Assembly (NCBI GenBank): GCA_016870515.1
Contig: VGBL01000001.1
Span: 1 to 64,000 of the forward strand
Direction of reading: 5' to 3'
DNA: 64,000 nucleotides
From: Actinomycetota bacterium
GTDB lineage: Bacteria; Actinomycetota; Actinomycetes; S36-B12
Below the pieces are notes generated by a model. The model did no database searches. It saw only the letters and a program-made list of their open reading frames with translations, and was not told where the DNA came from. The translations under genes and the position numbers were made by a program. Positions 8,198 through 17,200 of this stretch are shown here, one piece after another (the stretch's first letter is position 1; every line of letters starts with the position of its first letter).

Positions 8198-8874
8198 GCG
8201 CCGGCCTCCCGCTGCAGCGCCCAGATGCCGCGCACGTGATCGAGGTGATGCGCCATGACCGTCTCGGCCGCCCCACGATCACCCGACTCGAGCGCGTCGA
8301 TGAGGGCGAGGTGCTCGTCGGCCGACTCGACCAGCACGCCACCAGCGGCGAGTTGCTCCAAGCCATAGAGGCGGCTCTGGTCGCGCAGCCTGCCCACGAG
8401 ATCGACGAGTCGGGGATTGCTGGACTCATGGAGCAGGGCGAGGTGGAGCTCGCGGTCGGCCTCGACGTACGCGACGACATCGCCCTCCTTGGCCGCCTCC
8501 CGCACCCGCCTGGCAAGGGTGCGCAGATGCTTGATCGATGACGGCGTCAGCAAGCCGGCGAGTGCGCCGACCGTGGGGACCTCCAGGAGCTGACGCAACT
8601 GGCTGATCTGGTCGAGTTCCTCGTCGGACAACTCCACGACGCGGTAGCCCTTGTTGGGTACGGCCGCGACGATGCCCTCGTTGACCAGGTCGAGCATCGC
8701 CTCACGCACCGGAGTGGCCGAGACGCCGAACTGCTCGGCGAGCGCGGGCACGGAGTAGGTGACGCCAGGCAGCATGCGGCCGGACACCAGCGCCGCGCGC
8801 AAGGAGACGGCGACTCGCTCGCGCAGGCTGAGGCGCTCGCCGATCGACGCAAGGCCCAGCGGTACGGCGCTCAT
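8194..8874 (-). CDS. GntR-family (FCD) transcriptional regulator of the hydroxyproline cluster
   Basis: A 226-residue regulator. The winged-helix N-terminus (about residues 15-75) contains 'YSVPALAEQFGVSATPVREA', the classic GntR recognition segment. The C-terminal all-helical FCD domain (about 85-215) has the ligand/metal positions Asp, His and His in 'EADRELHLALLHESSNP' and 'MAHHLDHV'. It is embedded in the operon, joined to both neighbours by ATGA overlaps. It probably senses a pathway intermediate and binds the imperfect palindrome in the promoter region at 10817-10835; that link is inference. Confidence 0.88.
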   Translation of the reverse strand: MSAVPLGLASIGERLSLRERVAVSLRAALVSGRMLPGVTYSVPALAEQFGVSATPVREAMLDLVNEGIVAAVPNKGYRVVELSDEELDQISQLRQLLEVPTVGALAGLLTPSSIKHLRTLARRVREAAKEGDVVAYVEADRELHLALLHESSNPRLVDLVGRLRDQSRLYGLEQLAAGGVLVESADEHLALIDALESGDRGAAETVMAHHLDHVRGIWALQREAGA

Positions 8875-9872
8875 ACGAGGAAGCCCGCGGGGAAGGGATC
8901 GTCATCGAAGACCACGTACTGCGCAGTGCCGGTGATCCAGGCTCTGCCGGTGATCGTCGGCACAATGGCCGGACGCCCGGCGACCTCAGTCTCCTCCACG
9001 ATGCGACCGATGAACCGGGTGCCGATGAAGGACTCGTTGACGAACTCATCACCGAGGCCCATGAGACCACGGGCATGGAGCTGCGCCATGCGCGCGGACG
9101 TTCCAGTACCGCACGGTGATCGGTCGAACCACCCGGGAGAGATCACCATCGCGTGCCGGGAGTGCTGGGCCGTCGACCCGGGGGCGATGACCTGCACGTG
9201 CTTGCAGCCGCGGATCGCAGGATCGGCCGGATGCACGGGTGAGTCGGCGTCGTTGATGGCCGCCATGAGTTGCATCCCACGCCGGATGATCTCGTCGCCG
9301 TTGTCGCGCGAGAACTCCACGCCCAGCGCCTCGGCGTCGACGATGGCGTAGAAGTTGCCGCCGAAGGCCATGTCGTAGGGGACCTGCCCGATATCCGGCA
9401 CGTCGACCGCGAGGTCGAGGCCGTAGGAGAACGACGGGACATTGCGAATGGTCACCGAGCGGGCAACGCCAGCCTCCACGGCCACCTCGGCGACGACCAG
9501 GCCGGCCGGGGTGTCGAGCCGCATCGTCGTGACGGGCTCGGTCACCTCGACGCGGCCTGTCTCCACGAGCACGGTGGCCACGCCGATGGTGCCGTGCCCG
9601 CACATCGGCAGGCAGCCGCTCACCTCGATGAAGATGACGCCCCAGTCGGCATCGTCGCGCGTCGACGGCTGGAGGATGGCGCCGCTCATCGCACTGTGCC
9701 CGCGCGGCTCGAGCATGAGGAGTCGGCGTACGTCGTCCATGTGCTCGATGAAGTGCAGCCGCTTATCCATCATCGTGGCGCCGGACACCTCCCCGACGCC
9801 ACCGACGATGAGACGGGCAGGCATCCCCTCGGTGTGGGAGTCGACCGCGTCGAACGTGCGCGAGGCGCGCAT
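8871..9872 (-). CDS. 4-hydroxyproline 2-epimerase (proline racemase family)
   Basis: A 333-residue proline-racemase-fold enzyme with both catalytic cysteines: Cys91 in 'PMCGHGTIG' and Cys254 in 'DRSPCGTGTSARMA'. The Cys/Cys pair indicates an epimerase, not a trans-3-hydroxyproline dehydratase, which has Thr at the second site. It converts trans-4-hydroxy-L-proline to cis-4-hydroxy-D-proline, the entry step of the pathway. It starts three bases after the deaminase gene and its stop overlaps the GntR start (ATGA). Proline racemase activity is less likely, given the dehydrogenase, deaminase and KGSA dehydrogenase around it. Confidence 0.9.
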   Translation of the reverse strand: MRASRTFDAVDSHTEGMPARLIVGGVGEVSGATMMDKRLHFIEHMDDVRRLLMLEPRGHSAMSGAILQPSTRDDADWGVIFIEVSGCLPMCGHGTIGVATVLVETGRVEVTEPVTTMRLDTPAGLVVAEVAVEAGVARSVTIRNVPSFSYGLDLAVDVPDIGQVPYDMAFGGNFYAIVDAEALGVEFSRDNGDEIIRRGMQLMAAINDADSPVHPADPAIRGCKHVQVIAPGSTAQHSRHAMVISPGWFDRSPCGTGTSARMAQLHARGLMGLGDEFVNESFIGTRFIGRIVEETEVAGRPAIVPTITGRAWITGTAQYVVFDDDPFPAGFLV

Positions 9873-9875
9873 GAC

Positions 9876-10769
9876 TCAGCGGCAGCCGGCCGCGAGCACG
9901 GCCTCCGTCGCCTTGCGCACCGTGGCCTCCTGATCGGGGGTCAGCGGAAGGCGCGGCGGGCGGCAGGGGCCGCCGTAGCGACCGGCCATATCCATCGACA
10001 GCTTGATGGCCTGCACGAACTCGGTCTTGGCGTCCCAGCGCAGGAGGGGGTGCAGCGTTTTATAGAGCGGCAGCGCCTTCGACAGGTCGTGGGCCATGGC
10101 GGCGTCGTAGACCTCGCGGCAGGAGACCGGCAGGGCATTGGTATAGCCGGCGATCCAGCCCACGGCACCACCGATGGCGAGTTCGAGCACGACATCGTCG
10201 GAGCCGATGATGAGGTCGAGGCCCGCGGCCTCCTCGGCGATCTCATAGGCGCGGCGTGCGTCGCCACTGAACTCCTTGACGGCGACGATGAGGCCCTCGG
10301 CGTAGAGCTCGCCGAGCAGGCGCGGAGTGAGATCGACCTTGGTGTCGTAGGGATTGTTGTAGGCGACGATCGGCAGGCCTGCCTTGGCGACCTCGCGATA
10401 GTGCTCGACGACGATCCGGTCATCGGCGCGGTAGGCGTTGGGAGGCAGCAGCATGACGGCCACCGCGCCGGCCTCGCCTGCCTGCTCGGTCCAGCGCCGC
10501 GACTCCTGCGCGCCGTACGCCGCGACACCGGGCACGACGACACCGCCCGCAGCCTTGGCCGCAGCGACCGCGGTCTGCACAACCTTGGTGCGCTCCTCGT
10601 GTGTGAGCGTCTGGTATTCCCCGAGCGACCCGTTGCACACCACGCCGTCACTGCCGTTGCGGACCAGCCAGTCCACGTGGTCGGCGTAGCGGGGGAAGTC
10701 GACGGCACCGTCTGCGTCGAAGGGCAGGGCGGTCGCGGTGAGGATGCCGCGCCAGGGCGTCTCGGTCAT
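9876..10769 (-). CDS. Delta1-pyrroline-4-hydroxy-2-carboxylate deaminase (DapA/NAL family)
   Basis: A 297-residue TIM-barrel of the dihydrodipicolinate synthase/N-acetylneuraminate lyase family. Visible sites are 'CNGSLGEYQTLT' (the GxxGE substrate loop), Tyr137 in 'VAYNNPYD' and the Schiff-base Lys165 in 'IVAVKEFSGD'. In this gene context it should deaminate delta1-pyrroline-4-hydroxy-2-carboxylate to 2-oxoglutarate semialdehyde. The ATG at 10769 follows GGGAG at good spacing, so the longer frame to 10835 is rejected. It is the first gene of the main operon, with an AT-rich candidate operator about 50 bases upstream. Confidence 0.88.
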   Translation of the reverse strand: MTETPWRGILTATALPFDADGAVDFPRYADHVDWLVRNGSDGVVCNGSLGEYQTLTHEERTKVVQTAVAAAKAAGGVVVPGVAAYGAQESRRWTEQAGEAGAVAVMLLPPNAYRADDRIVVEHYREVAKAGLPIVAYNNPYDTKVDLTPRLLGELYAEGLIVAVKEFSGDARRAYEIAEEAAGLDLIIGSDDVVLELAIGGAVGWIAGYTNALPVSCREVYDAAMAHDLSKALPLYKTLHPLLRWDAKTEFVQAIKLSMDMAGRYGGPCRPPRLPLTPDQEATVRKATEAVLAAGCR

Positions 10770-10816
10770 GGGGTCTCCCAGGTGGTTGCCGTCAGAGGGA
10801 CCCGATGCCGAGCCCA

Positions 10817-10835
10817 GTGGAATATTACATATCAC
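10817..10835. promoter_or_regulatory. Imperfect palindrome, candidate operator of the hydroxyproline operon
   Basis: The 19-bp sequence GTGGAATATTACATATCAC is a partial inverted repeat (GTGnnATnT-n-AnATnnCAC). It forms an AT-rich island in otherwise GC-rich DNA, 48 bases before the deaminase ATG. Its size and symmetry suit an FCD-type GntR protein such as the one encoded in the operon. Binding is inferred, not shown. Confidence 0.4.
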
Positions 10836-10861
10836 CAGCGCCGCGTCAAGGGGCGGCCCTG

Positions 10862-11014
10862 TCAGGTCCTGTCCCTCAAGGTCGGGCCGAGAGCCCAGGC
10901 CGTGACGGCCAGCCGGGCGAGCATCCCGACATGGAGGGCGTCATTGGCAGAGAAGTAGACGCCCGAGGCCCATAGCGACTCGGCGACGCCGAGGGACGAG
11001 CTCGTCGATGCGGC
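10862..11014 (-). pseudogene. Possible 3' remnant of a membrane-protein gene
   Basis: Between the operon promoter and the next gene, the minus strand holds 50 codons with protein-like composition: 'ESLWASGVYFSANDALHVG', then 'RLAVTAWALGPTLRDRT' and TGA. A TAG precedes it in frame and another frame carries 'GAVNLAALGRIDELVP' just upstream. There is no plausible start codon, so it looks like the decayed end of a lost gene. The family is not recognised. Confidence 0.3.
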
Positions 11015-11053
11015 CTAGCGCAGCGAGATTCACGGCGCCAACCCTTGCAGGTC

Positions 11054-13270
11054 CTACAGTCCGCGGACAGAGATGCGGAATCCACGCCAGGGGTTGATGG
11101 CGTAGCCGGGGATCGTCTGCGGCGTCGTACCCACCGCGGACAGCCACATCTGGTAGGCCGTCGCCGTAACGACACCCCCGTGCCAGCGACGCCACACGAT
11201 CGTCGTGTCGCCCAGCGCCGGCGGCGGGGAGATGGTGTCGAGCACCTCCACCACATTGCCGCCCTGATCCAGCGTGCCCCACGGAGAACGCGTGAGTGCC
11301 TGACCCACCGGCGACGTATTGCCGTTGTAGGGCAGCACCGGCGGGAAGGGCGCATCCGCGGTGCACTGATCAGACGTCAGCGAGACGACCGGACACCAGT
11401 CGGGCGCCGTACCCGGGACGGCCTCGAAGGATGCGAGTGGCTGCTGGTCTGAGTTGGTGACATTGCCGTTGGCATCCATGACGACGGCGCTGGGCTGCTC
11501 CCCCTCTGCGCAGCCCTCCTTATCCACCTTGCAATTGACGAAGAGGCCCGGGTTGGTGGGGTAGTCCCAGTAGGAGAACTTCCCTCCACCACTGGGGTCG
11601 TAGTAGGCGGCCTTGATCCACTCGTTCTGGCTGGTGATCGCGAAGCCCTTCTTGGCGGTGCGGGTCGTCTTGGGGTTGCTCATGTCGTACATACCCGACT
11701 CGGTGTTGGTCGACAGGCGCACGGTGTAGTTCGTGCGCTTCAACGACTCCCCTGTCACAGTCGTGACGTAGTCGACCTTCTTCGACAGCACCTTGCCGTT
11801 GAAAAGCGAGTTGACGAATCGGGCGGAGCGACTGAAGTCCGCCTGGTTGTACGGACGATCACCCCAGCCCGGAGATGCCAGGTAGTAGCGCTGTCCCGGC
11901 GCAGCCCGCAGATTGCGATTGATGGATCCGTACTTCGGCCACACCGAAGCACTCTCGGCCACATCCCATAAGCGGTGGGTATTGGCGCCATTGGGGTCCA
12001 CGAAGTTGAGGAAGGTGACCCACTGGGATGTGGTGATCTCCGTCTCGCCCACGCCGTAGGTGTAGGGCACAGCGCCGACGGACATGCAGGAGGTGGCCGA
12101 CCCCTTCTGCACAGCGGGATCAGGGTCTGCCTGCACAGACTCCTGCACGGCCGGCAGAGCGTCGAGGCATGCCTGCTGGGTCTTGTAGACGTCGTTGTAG
12201 AAGGGGATGATCCAGGCGGGGTCGTTGCCCGGTGAGGCGACTGTCACGGTGGAGAAGGTCAGCGTGTTCGGTTGCGTGGCTTTCCCTGCGGCCACCTTGG
12301 TGACTGTGTCCGACATGAAGTTGACCATGTAGAGATTGCCTGCGGCATCCACCGTGATGCCCGAGGGACGTCGCTCGGTCACGGCGATGATCTGAGAGTC
12401 ACCCTTCTGCGTAATTCGCGAGACGCTATCCGCGCCGTTGTTCGTTGTGAAGACGTTGCCCACGGCATCGACCGTGATACCAATGGGGCGGTTGCCCGTG
12501 ACGCCGAAGATCGTCGACTTGCCGGCTGGTGTGACCTTGGAGACGTTTGAACTGTTCCAGTTGGCGGTGTAGAGGTTGGCGGCAGCATCCATGGCGATCG
12601 CCTGCGGCCACGACCCGGTCGTGCCGAGGGTTGTCGCGACCCCGGCCGGGGTGATCTTGGTGATGGTGTTCGAGCCCTCATTGGCGGTGTAAACATTGCC
12701 CGCGCGGTCGAGGATGATCCCGAGCGGATGCGTGCCTGTCTGTGCCAGCACGCTCGAAACGCCGGCCGGGGTGATCTTGGTGACCGTGCTGTCGCGGTAG
12801 TTGCTCGTGTAGACGTTGCCCGCGGAATCCACCCGGATGCCGATGGGGGTCCTGCCTGTCACACCCAGCACGCGCGACACGCCCGCCGGGGTGATCTTGG
12901 TGACGGTTGAGTCCCCGAAGTTCGATGTGTAGACATTGCCCTCGTCATCCAGCGCAATGCCCATGGGCTGCTTGCCGGTGGTGCCGATCACCTGGACGTC
13001 GCCTTCGCGGGTGATCCGCGTGACGTTGTCGGACTTCGAGTTGGCGGTGTAGACATTGCCGCTCGCATCCATCACCAGCGCGTTGGGCCCCTCACCCGTG
13101 ACGCCGTAGACGGACATGAGCCGCATCGGAGCTGTCGAGGAGGCGGCCGCGGGCGCGACGTCCGCCCCGTCAGCAGCTCCGGCCGCTCCAGTTGCCCCCG
13201 CAATCGTCGCGCACGCCACGAGTAGGACTAGACCAGACCTGCGTCGACGCGACAGAGGTTGAGTCAGCAT
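11054..13270 (-). CDS. Secreted seven-blade NHL/Vgb-like propeller fused to an FGE-sulfatase-like domain
   Basis: A 738-residue protein from an ATG preceded by GGAGG (8-base spacing). It has a Sec signal ('RRRRSGLVLLVACATIAGA') and then seven 40-residue repeats (about residues 62-335). The repeats have the consensus 'GNVYTxNxxDSTVTKITPAG' and match virginiamycin-lyase/NHL-type beta-propellers. From about residue 340 the protein becomes a formylglycine-generating-enzyme-like domain: 'YGVGETEITTSQWVTFLNF', 'PWGTLDQGGNVVEVLDT', and a C-terminal 'WRGFRISVRG'. The cysteines needed for formylglycine formation are absent from the 'WRRWHGG' to 'GFR' segment. It is therefore probably a binding or structural module, not a sulfatase activator. 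It appears monocistronic. Partner or ligand unknown. Confidence 0.82.
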   Translation of the reverse strand: MLTQPLSRRRRSGLVLLVACATIAGATGAAGAADGADVAPAAASSTAPMRLMSVYGVTGEGPNALVMDASGNVYTANSKSDNVTRITREGDVQVIGTTGKQPMGIALDDEGNVYTSNFGDSTVTKITPAGVSRVLGVTGRTPIGIRVDSAGNVYTSNYRDSTVTKITPAGVSSVLAQTGTHPLGIILDRAGNVYTANEGSNTITKITPAGVATTLGTTGSWPQAIAMDAAANLYTANWNSSNVSKVTPAGKSTIFGVTGNRPIGITVDAVGNVFTTNNGADSVSRITQKGDSQIIAVTERRPSGITVDAAGNLYMVNFMSDTVTKVAAGKATQPNTLTFSTVTVASPGNDPAWIIPFYNDVYKTQQACLDALPAVQESVQADPDPAVQKGSATSCMSVGAVPYTYGVGETEITTSQWVTFLNFVDPNGANTHRLWDVAESASVWPKYGSINRNLRAAPGQRYYLASPGWGDRPYNQADFSRSARFVNSLFNGKVLSKKVDYVTTVTGESLKRTNYTVRLSTNTESGMYDMSNPKTTRTAKKGFAITSQNEWIKAAYYDPSGGGKFSYWDYPTNPGLFVNCKVDKEGCAEGEQPSAVVMDANGNVTNSDQQPLASFEAVPGTAPDWCPVVSLTSDQCTADAPFPPVLPYNGNTSPVGQALTRSPWGTLDQGGNVVEVLDTISPPPALGDTTIVWRRWHGGVVTATAYQMWLSAVGTTPQTIPGYAINPWRGFRISVRGL
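12266..13087 (-). repeat. Seven tandem 120-bp coding repeats (propeller blades)
   Basis: Units begin at Pro codons spaced exactly 40 codons apart (residues 62, 102, 142, 182, 222, 262 and 302). The middle units are the most alike, with 'TVTKITPAGVS' nearly identical in blades 2 and 3. The last unit is degenerate. Regular spacing with near-identical units suggests growth by duplication of a blade. Confidence 0.8.
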
Positions 13271-13370
13271 GGGCAGTACCCTCCGATTGTGAGAGAAGGA
13301 GCAGGGCGCCGCCACCTGCGAGGGGGGCAGCGTTGGTAACCCTAGCCCTGCCCCTGCCGAGGGTGTCGCG

Positions 13371-14114
13371 TCAGGCACCAAGACCCGATGCCCGCCGGTA
13401 GGCACCCGGCGTGAGCCCGAGGACCGCACGGAATTGCCTCGTAAAGGAGCTCTGGTCGTAGAAGCCGCACGCTGATGCGATCTCCCCCGCCGTCAGTGAC
13501 GTGGTGGAGAGCAACCGCACCGCTCGCTCGAGGCGCAGTCGCTGGAGTACTCCCCGGGGCGCCATCCCAAGTGTGCGCCTACTCAGCCTTTCCAGCTGGG
13601 TCGCCGACAGGCCTGCGATGTCCGCGATCTCACGGACCCTCCAGGGGTGTGCAATATCCGCACGCACCGCATCTAGCGCTGTCGCTAGACCCGAGTGCGC
13701 ACTGTCCATCTGCGACTGCAGATCCACGGACATGACCGCCACGCCGACCACGTCTCCGCCATCGGACACCAGGCGAGTCTTGGACGTGAGGTACCAGCCG
13801 AGCCGGCCGTCCGCGCGCACGATCAACTCAAGGTGCCCCTGCAGCGGCTTGCCCGTGCGCAGGACCTCAGCGTCCTGTGCCGCGTAGGACACTGCCAGTT
13901 CGGCAGCGAAGAAGTCCTCCACCGTGCGGCCAACGATGTCGCGAGCGCGCCGGCCTACGCGCTCGGCGAATCCCCGGTTGACGTAGAGGTAACGCCCGGC
14001 GGTGTCCTTTGCCGCAGCCATCACCTGGGGCAGCCCCTCCACCAGGTCGACAAAGGCCCCCAGGGCTCTCACCTTTGGTATCGATTCGACACGCACAGCG
14101 TCACTGTGGCACAA
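13371..14114 (-). CDS. PAS-domain AraC-family transcriptional regulator
   Basis: Up to 247 residues. Residues about 25-130 form a PAS domain ('MAAAKDTAGRYLYVNRGFAE', 'IVRADGRLGWYLTSKTRLV'). The C-terminal 100 residues are an AraC-type double helix-turn-helix ('VREIADIAGLSATQLERLSR', 'GEIASACGFYDQSSFTRQFR', ending 'GLTPGAYRR'). The listed start is a TTG and could move inward to one of several GTG codons, because the upstream sequence gives no clear ribosome site. It is divergent from putA and is a natural candidate for its regulator, though nothing in the sequence shows the ligand. Confidence 0.83.
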   Translation of the reverse strand: MCHSDAVRVESIPKVRALGAFVDLVEGLPQVMAAAKDTAGRYLYVNRGFAERVGRRARDIVGRTVEDFFAAELAVSYAAQDAEVLRTGKPLQGHLELIVRADGRLGWYLTSKTRLVSDGGDVVGVAVMSVDLQSQMDSAHSGLATALDAVRADIAHPWRVREIADIAGLSATQLERLSRRTLGMAPRGVLQRLRLERAVRLLSTTSLTAGEIASACGFYDQSSFTRQFRAVLGLTPGAYRRASGLGA

Positions 14115-14234
14115 GACCAGCGGGCCCGGAAGCGCTGGACTTCTCCCATGGCGAGCGCACCCATCACAACCCCTCTCATTCTTGACGACTCATCTGGTCG
14201 GAAATCGGGCGCGGGTACGGCGGATTCGGGCCAT

Positions 14235-17200
14235 ATGGCTAGTCAAGACGCGGTGGGGGGACTCGCCCCCACCGCCGAGCGCCGCGCGCGTGACCTCCTC
14301 ACCGCAGCCCTGGCAGGAACCACCCGCAAGGAGCGCCGAGCTTCGCGTCGCCTGGGCAAGCTCCTCGCCGACGACGACGGCCGCGATCTCATCCTCGATC
14401 TCACCGATCAGGTGCTGCGCATCCGCGACCGCAAGCGGTCTGCTCGCCGCCTACGCGACCTCGTCGCCCAGGGAGCGCCGGCATCCCTGAGCCCCATTGA
14501 TCGTCTCGGACTGCTCATGCTCGGCGTGATCGCTCCCTACGTGCCGTGGATGGCCGAGCGCGCGGTCAATTGGCGCGTCAATCAGGAGACCACCGGTGTC
14601 ATCCTTCCCGGCGAGGACGCACCTCTCACGCGCTACCTCGCCCGCCGCCGTGCGGACGGCTTCCGTCTCAACGTCAACGTCCTTGGCGAATCAATCCTCG
14701 GAGACGACGAGGCCGCAGCACGCTTCGATCTCGTCGCTTCGCGGATACGCCGCCCCGATGTCGACTACGTCTCCATCAAGATTTCGGCTCTCTGCGCCAA
14801 TCTCGACGTACTCGCCTGGGATGACTCCCTCGACCGCGTCACGGAGCGACTCGCCGCCCTTTATCGCATCGCCGCCGATCACGGGACGTTCGTCAACCTC
14901 GACATGGAGGAGCACCGCGACCTCGACCTGTCGGTCGAGGCCTTCATCCAGGTCCTTGACCAACCGGAGTTCCACCACATGCCCGCGGGCATCGTCCTGC
15001 AGGCCTACATCCCCGACTCGCATGCCGCACTCGATCGGCTCATCGCCTGGGCCAACGCCCGCCACGCTGCGGGTCGCGCGCCCATCAAGATCCGCCTGGT
15101 CAAGGGCGCCAACCTCGCGATGGAGCAGGTCGAAGCAGAGTTGCACGACTGGCCCCAGGCCCCCTACTACTCCAAGGCCGACGTCGATGCGTCCTACAAG
15201 CGCATGCTCGACACCGCGATCCGCGACGCCGACCCCGGTGCTGTGTGCCTAGGCATCGCCTCGCACAACCTCTTCGACGTCGCATGGGCACTCACCGTGC
15301 GCGACACACTCGATGATCCGACGAAGATCGAGATCGAGATGCTCGAGGGCATGGCACCCGCCCAGGCACGCGCCGTGCGCGACGCCGCAGGGTCACTGCT
15401 GCTCTACGCCCCCGTCGTGGAGAAGGCCGATCGCGAAGCATCGATTGCCTATCTCTCACGCCGACTCGACGAGAACTCAGGGCCCGAGAATTTCCTGCGC
15501 TCGCTCTTCGACCTCATGCCCGACTCCCCCACCTGGCAGCGCGAGCTCGAGCGCTTCCGCACCTCGCTCGAGCGCCAGGACGCGATCGAGGTCACCAGCC
15601 ATCGCGACCAGGACCGGCGCACCGAGCAGATCACCTTCACCGCCGACGGCAGCTTCACCAATGTCGCTGACACCGACTTCACGACCCCCGGCAATCGCGC
15701 CTGGGCCGAGTCGCTCCTCGCCATGCCGGCCCCGGCCGAACCCGAGCTGACCACCAGCATCGCCGCGGTGGACCACGCGCTCGCACGCGCACGCGCGGCC
15801 CAGGAGCGCTGGTCGCAGACCTCCTGGCAGCAGCGCCGCGAGACCCTTGCCCGAGTCGCCGAGGTCATGGCCGCCCATCGCGCCGAGACGCTTGCCGCCA
15901 TGGCGACCACGACCGGCAAGACCCTGCGCGAGGGCGACCCCGAGATCAGCGAGGCCATCGACTTCACGACCTACGCCGGACATCTCACGCTCGCGCACGA
16001 GCGTCTCTCCGAGCGTCTCGACTGGCAGCCCCACGGCCTCATGCTCATCGCCGGCCCCTGGAACTTCCCCTATGCGATTCCTGCGAGCGGCCTCGTGCAC
16101 TCGATCGCCGCCGGTTCCGCGGTGATCCTCAAGCCCGCACCCGAGGCGCGAGCGGTGGCAGCGGCCCTCGTCGACCACCTCCACGAGGCGGGTGTGCCCC
16201 AGGATTTGGTCCAACTCGTCTGCACGCCCGACAACGAGGTCGGTCAGCACCTGGTGACGCACACCGGCGTGGATGAGGTGGTGCTCACCGGCAGTCTGGC
16301 CACTGCCGACCTCTTCCTCGGGTGGCGACCGGATATGCGACTGCACGCGGAGACCAGCGGCAAGAATGCACTCATCATCACGGCTGCCGCCGACATCGAC
16401 CTGGCCATCAAGGACCTCGTGAAGTCGGCCTTCGGTCATGCCGGCCAGAAGTGCTCCGCGGCCTCGCTCGCCATCGTGGAAGCGAGCGTGTACGACGATC
16501 CATCGTTCCGCCGTCGCCTCGCCGACACCGTGCGTAGCCTGCGGGTGGGATGGGCACATGACCCGGCGACGATTGTGGGTCCGGTCATCAACCCGCCGAC
16601 CGGCAACCTCGAGAGGGCTCTCACGACGCTCGAGAGCGGCGAGTCCTGGCTCGTCGAACCCCAGCAACTGGATGGTTCAGGCCGACTGTGGTCCCCCGGC
16701 GTGCGCTGGGACGTCGCCCCCGGATCCTGGTTCCACCTCACCGAGTGCTTCGGTTCGGTGCTGGGCGTCATGCGGGCCCGCGATCTCGACCACGCCGTCT
16801 CCCTGCAGAACGCTCCCGAATACGGCCTCACGGGTGGGATCCACAGCCTCGACCCGCAGGAGGTCGACCTGTGGCTCGACCGCGTGCAGGTGGGCAACGC
16901 CTACGTGAACCGCCCTATCACCGGAGCCGTCGTTCGTCGGCAGCCCTTCGGCGGCTGGAAGCGCTCCTCCATCGGTGGCGGCGCCAAGCCCGGCGGGCCC
17001 GGGCACCTGTCGACCTACGGCACGTGGACCGCCCGCACTCTCGACCCGACGTACGCACGCGACTCCTTTGCCCGCACGTGGCGCACGCGGTTCGGGGTCG
17101 AGTCCGATCCGTCGGGACTGCGCAGCGAGCGCAACATCCTGCGCTACCGACCTCTTGATGGCGTCGTCGTGCGCCTGGACGACACCGTGAGCGAGGATGC

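Noticed and set aside
9270-10958. Long plus-strand open frame opposite the epimerase and deaminase
   Set aside because: Shadow of genes with full catalytic motifs on the minus strand.
12266-13087. CRISPR-like or satellite repeat
   Set aside because: The 120-bp period encodes beta-propeller blades in one open frame; there are no spacers.
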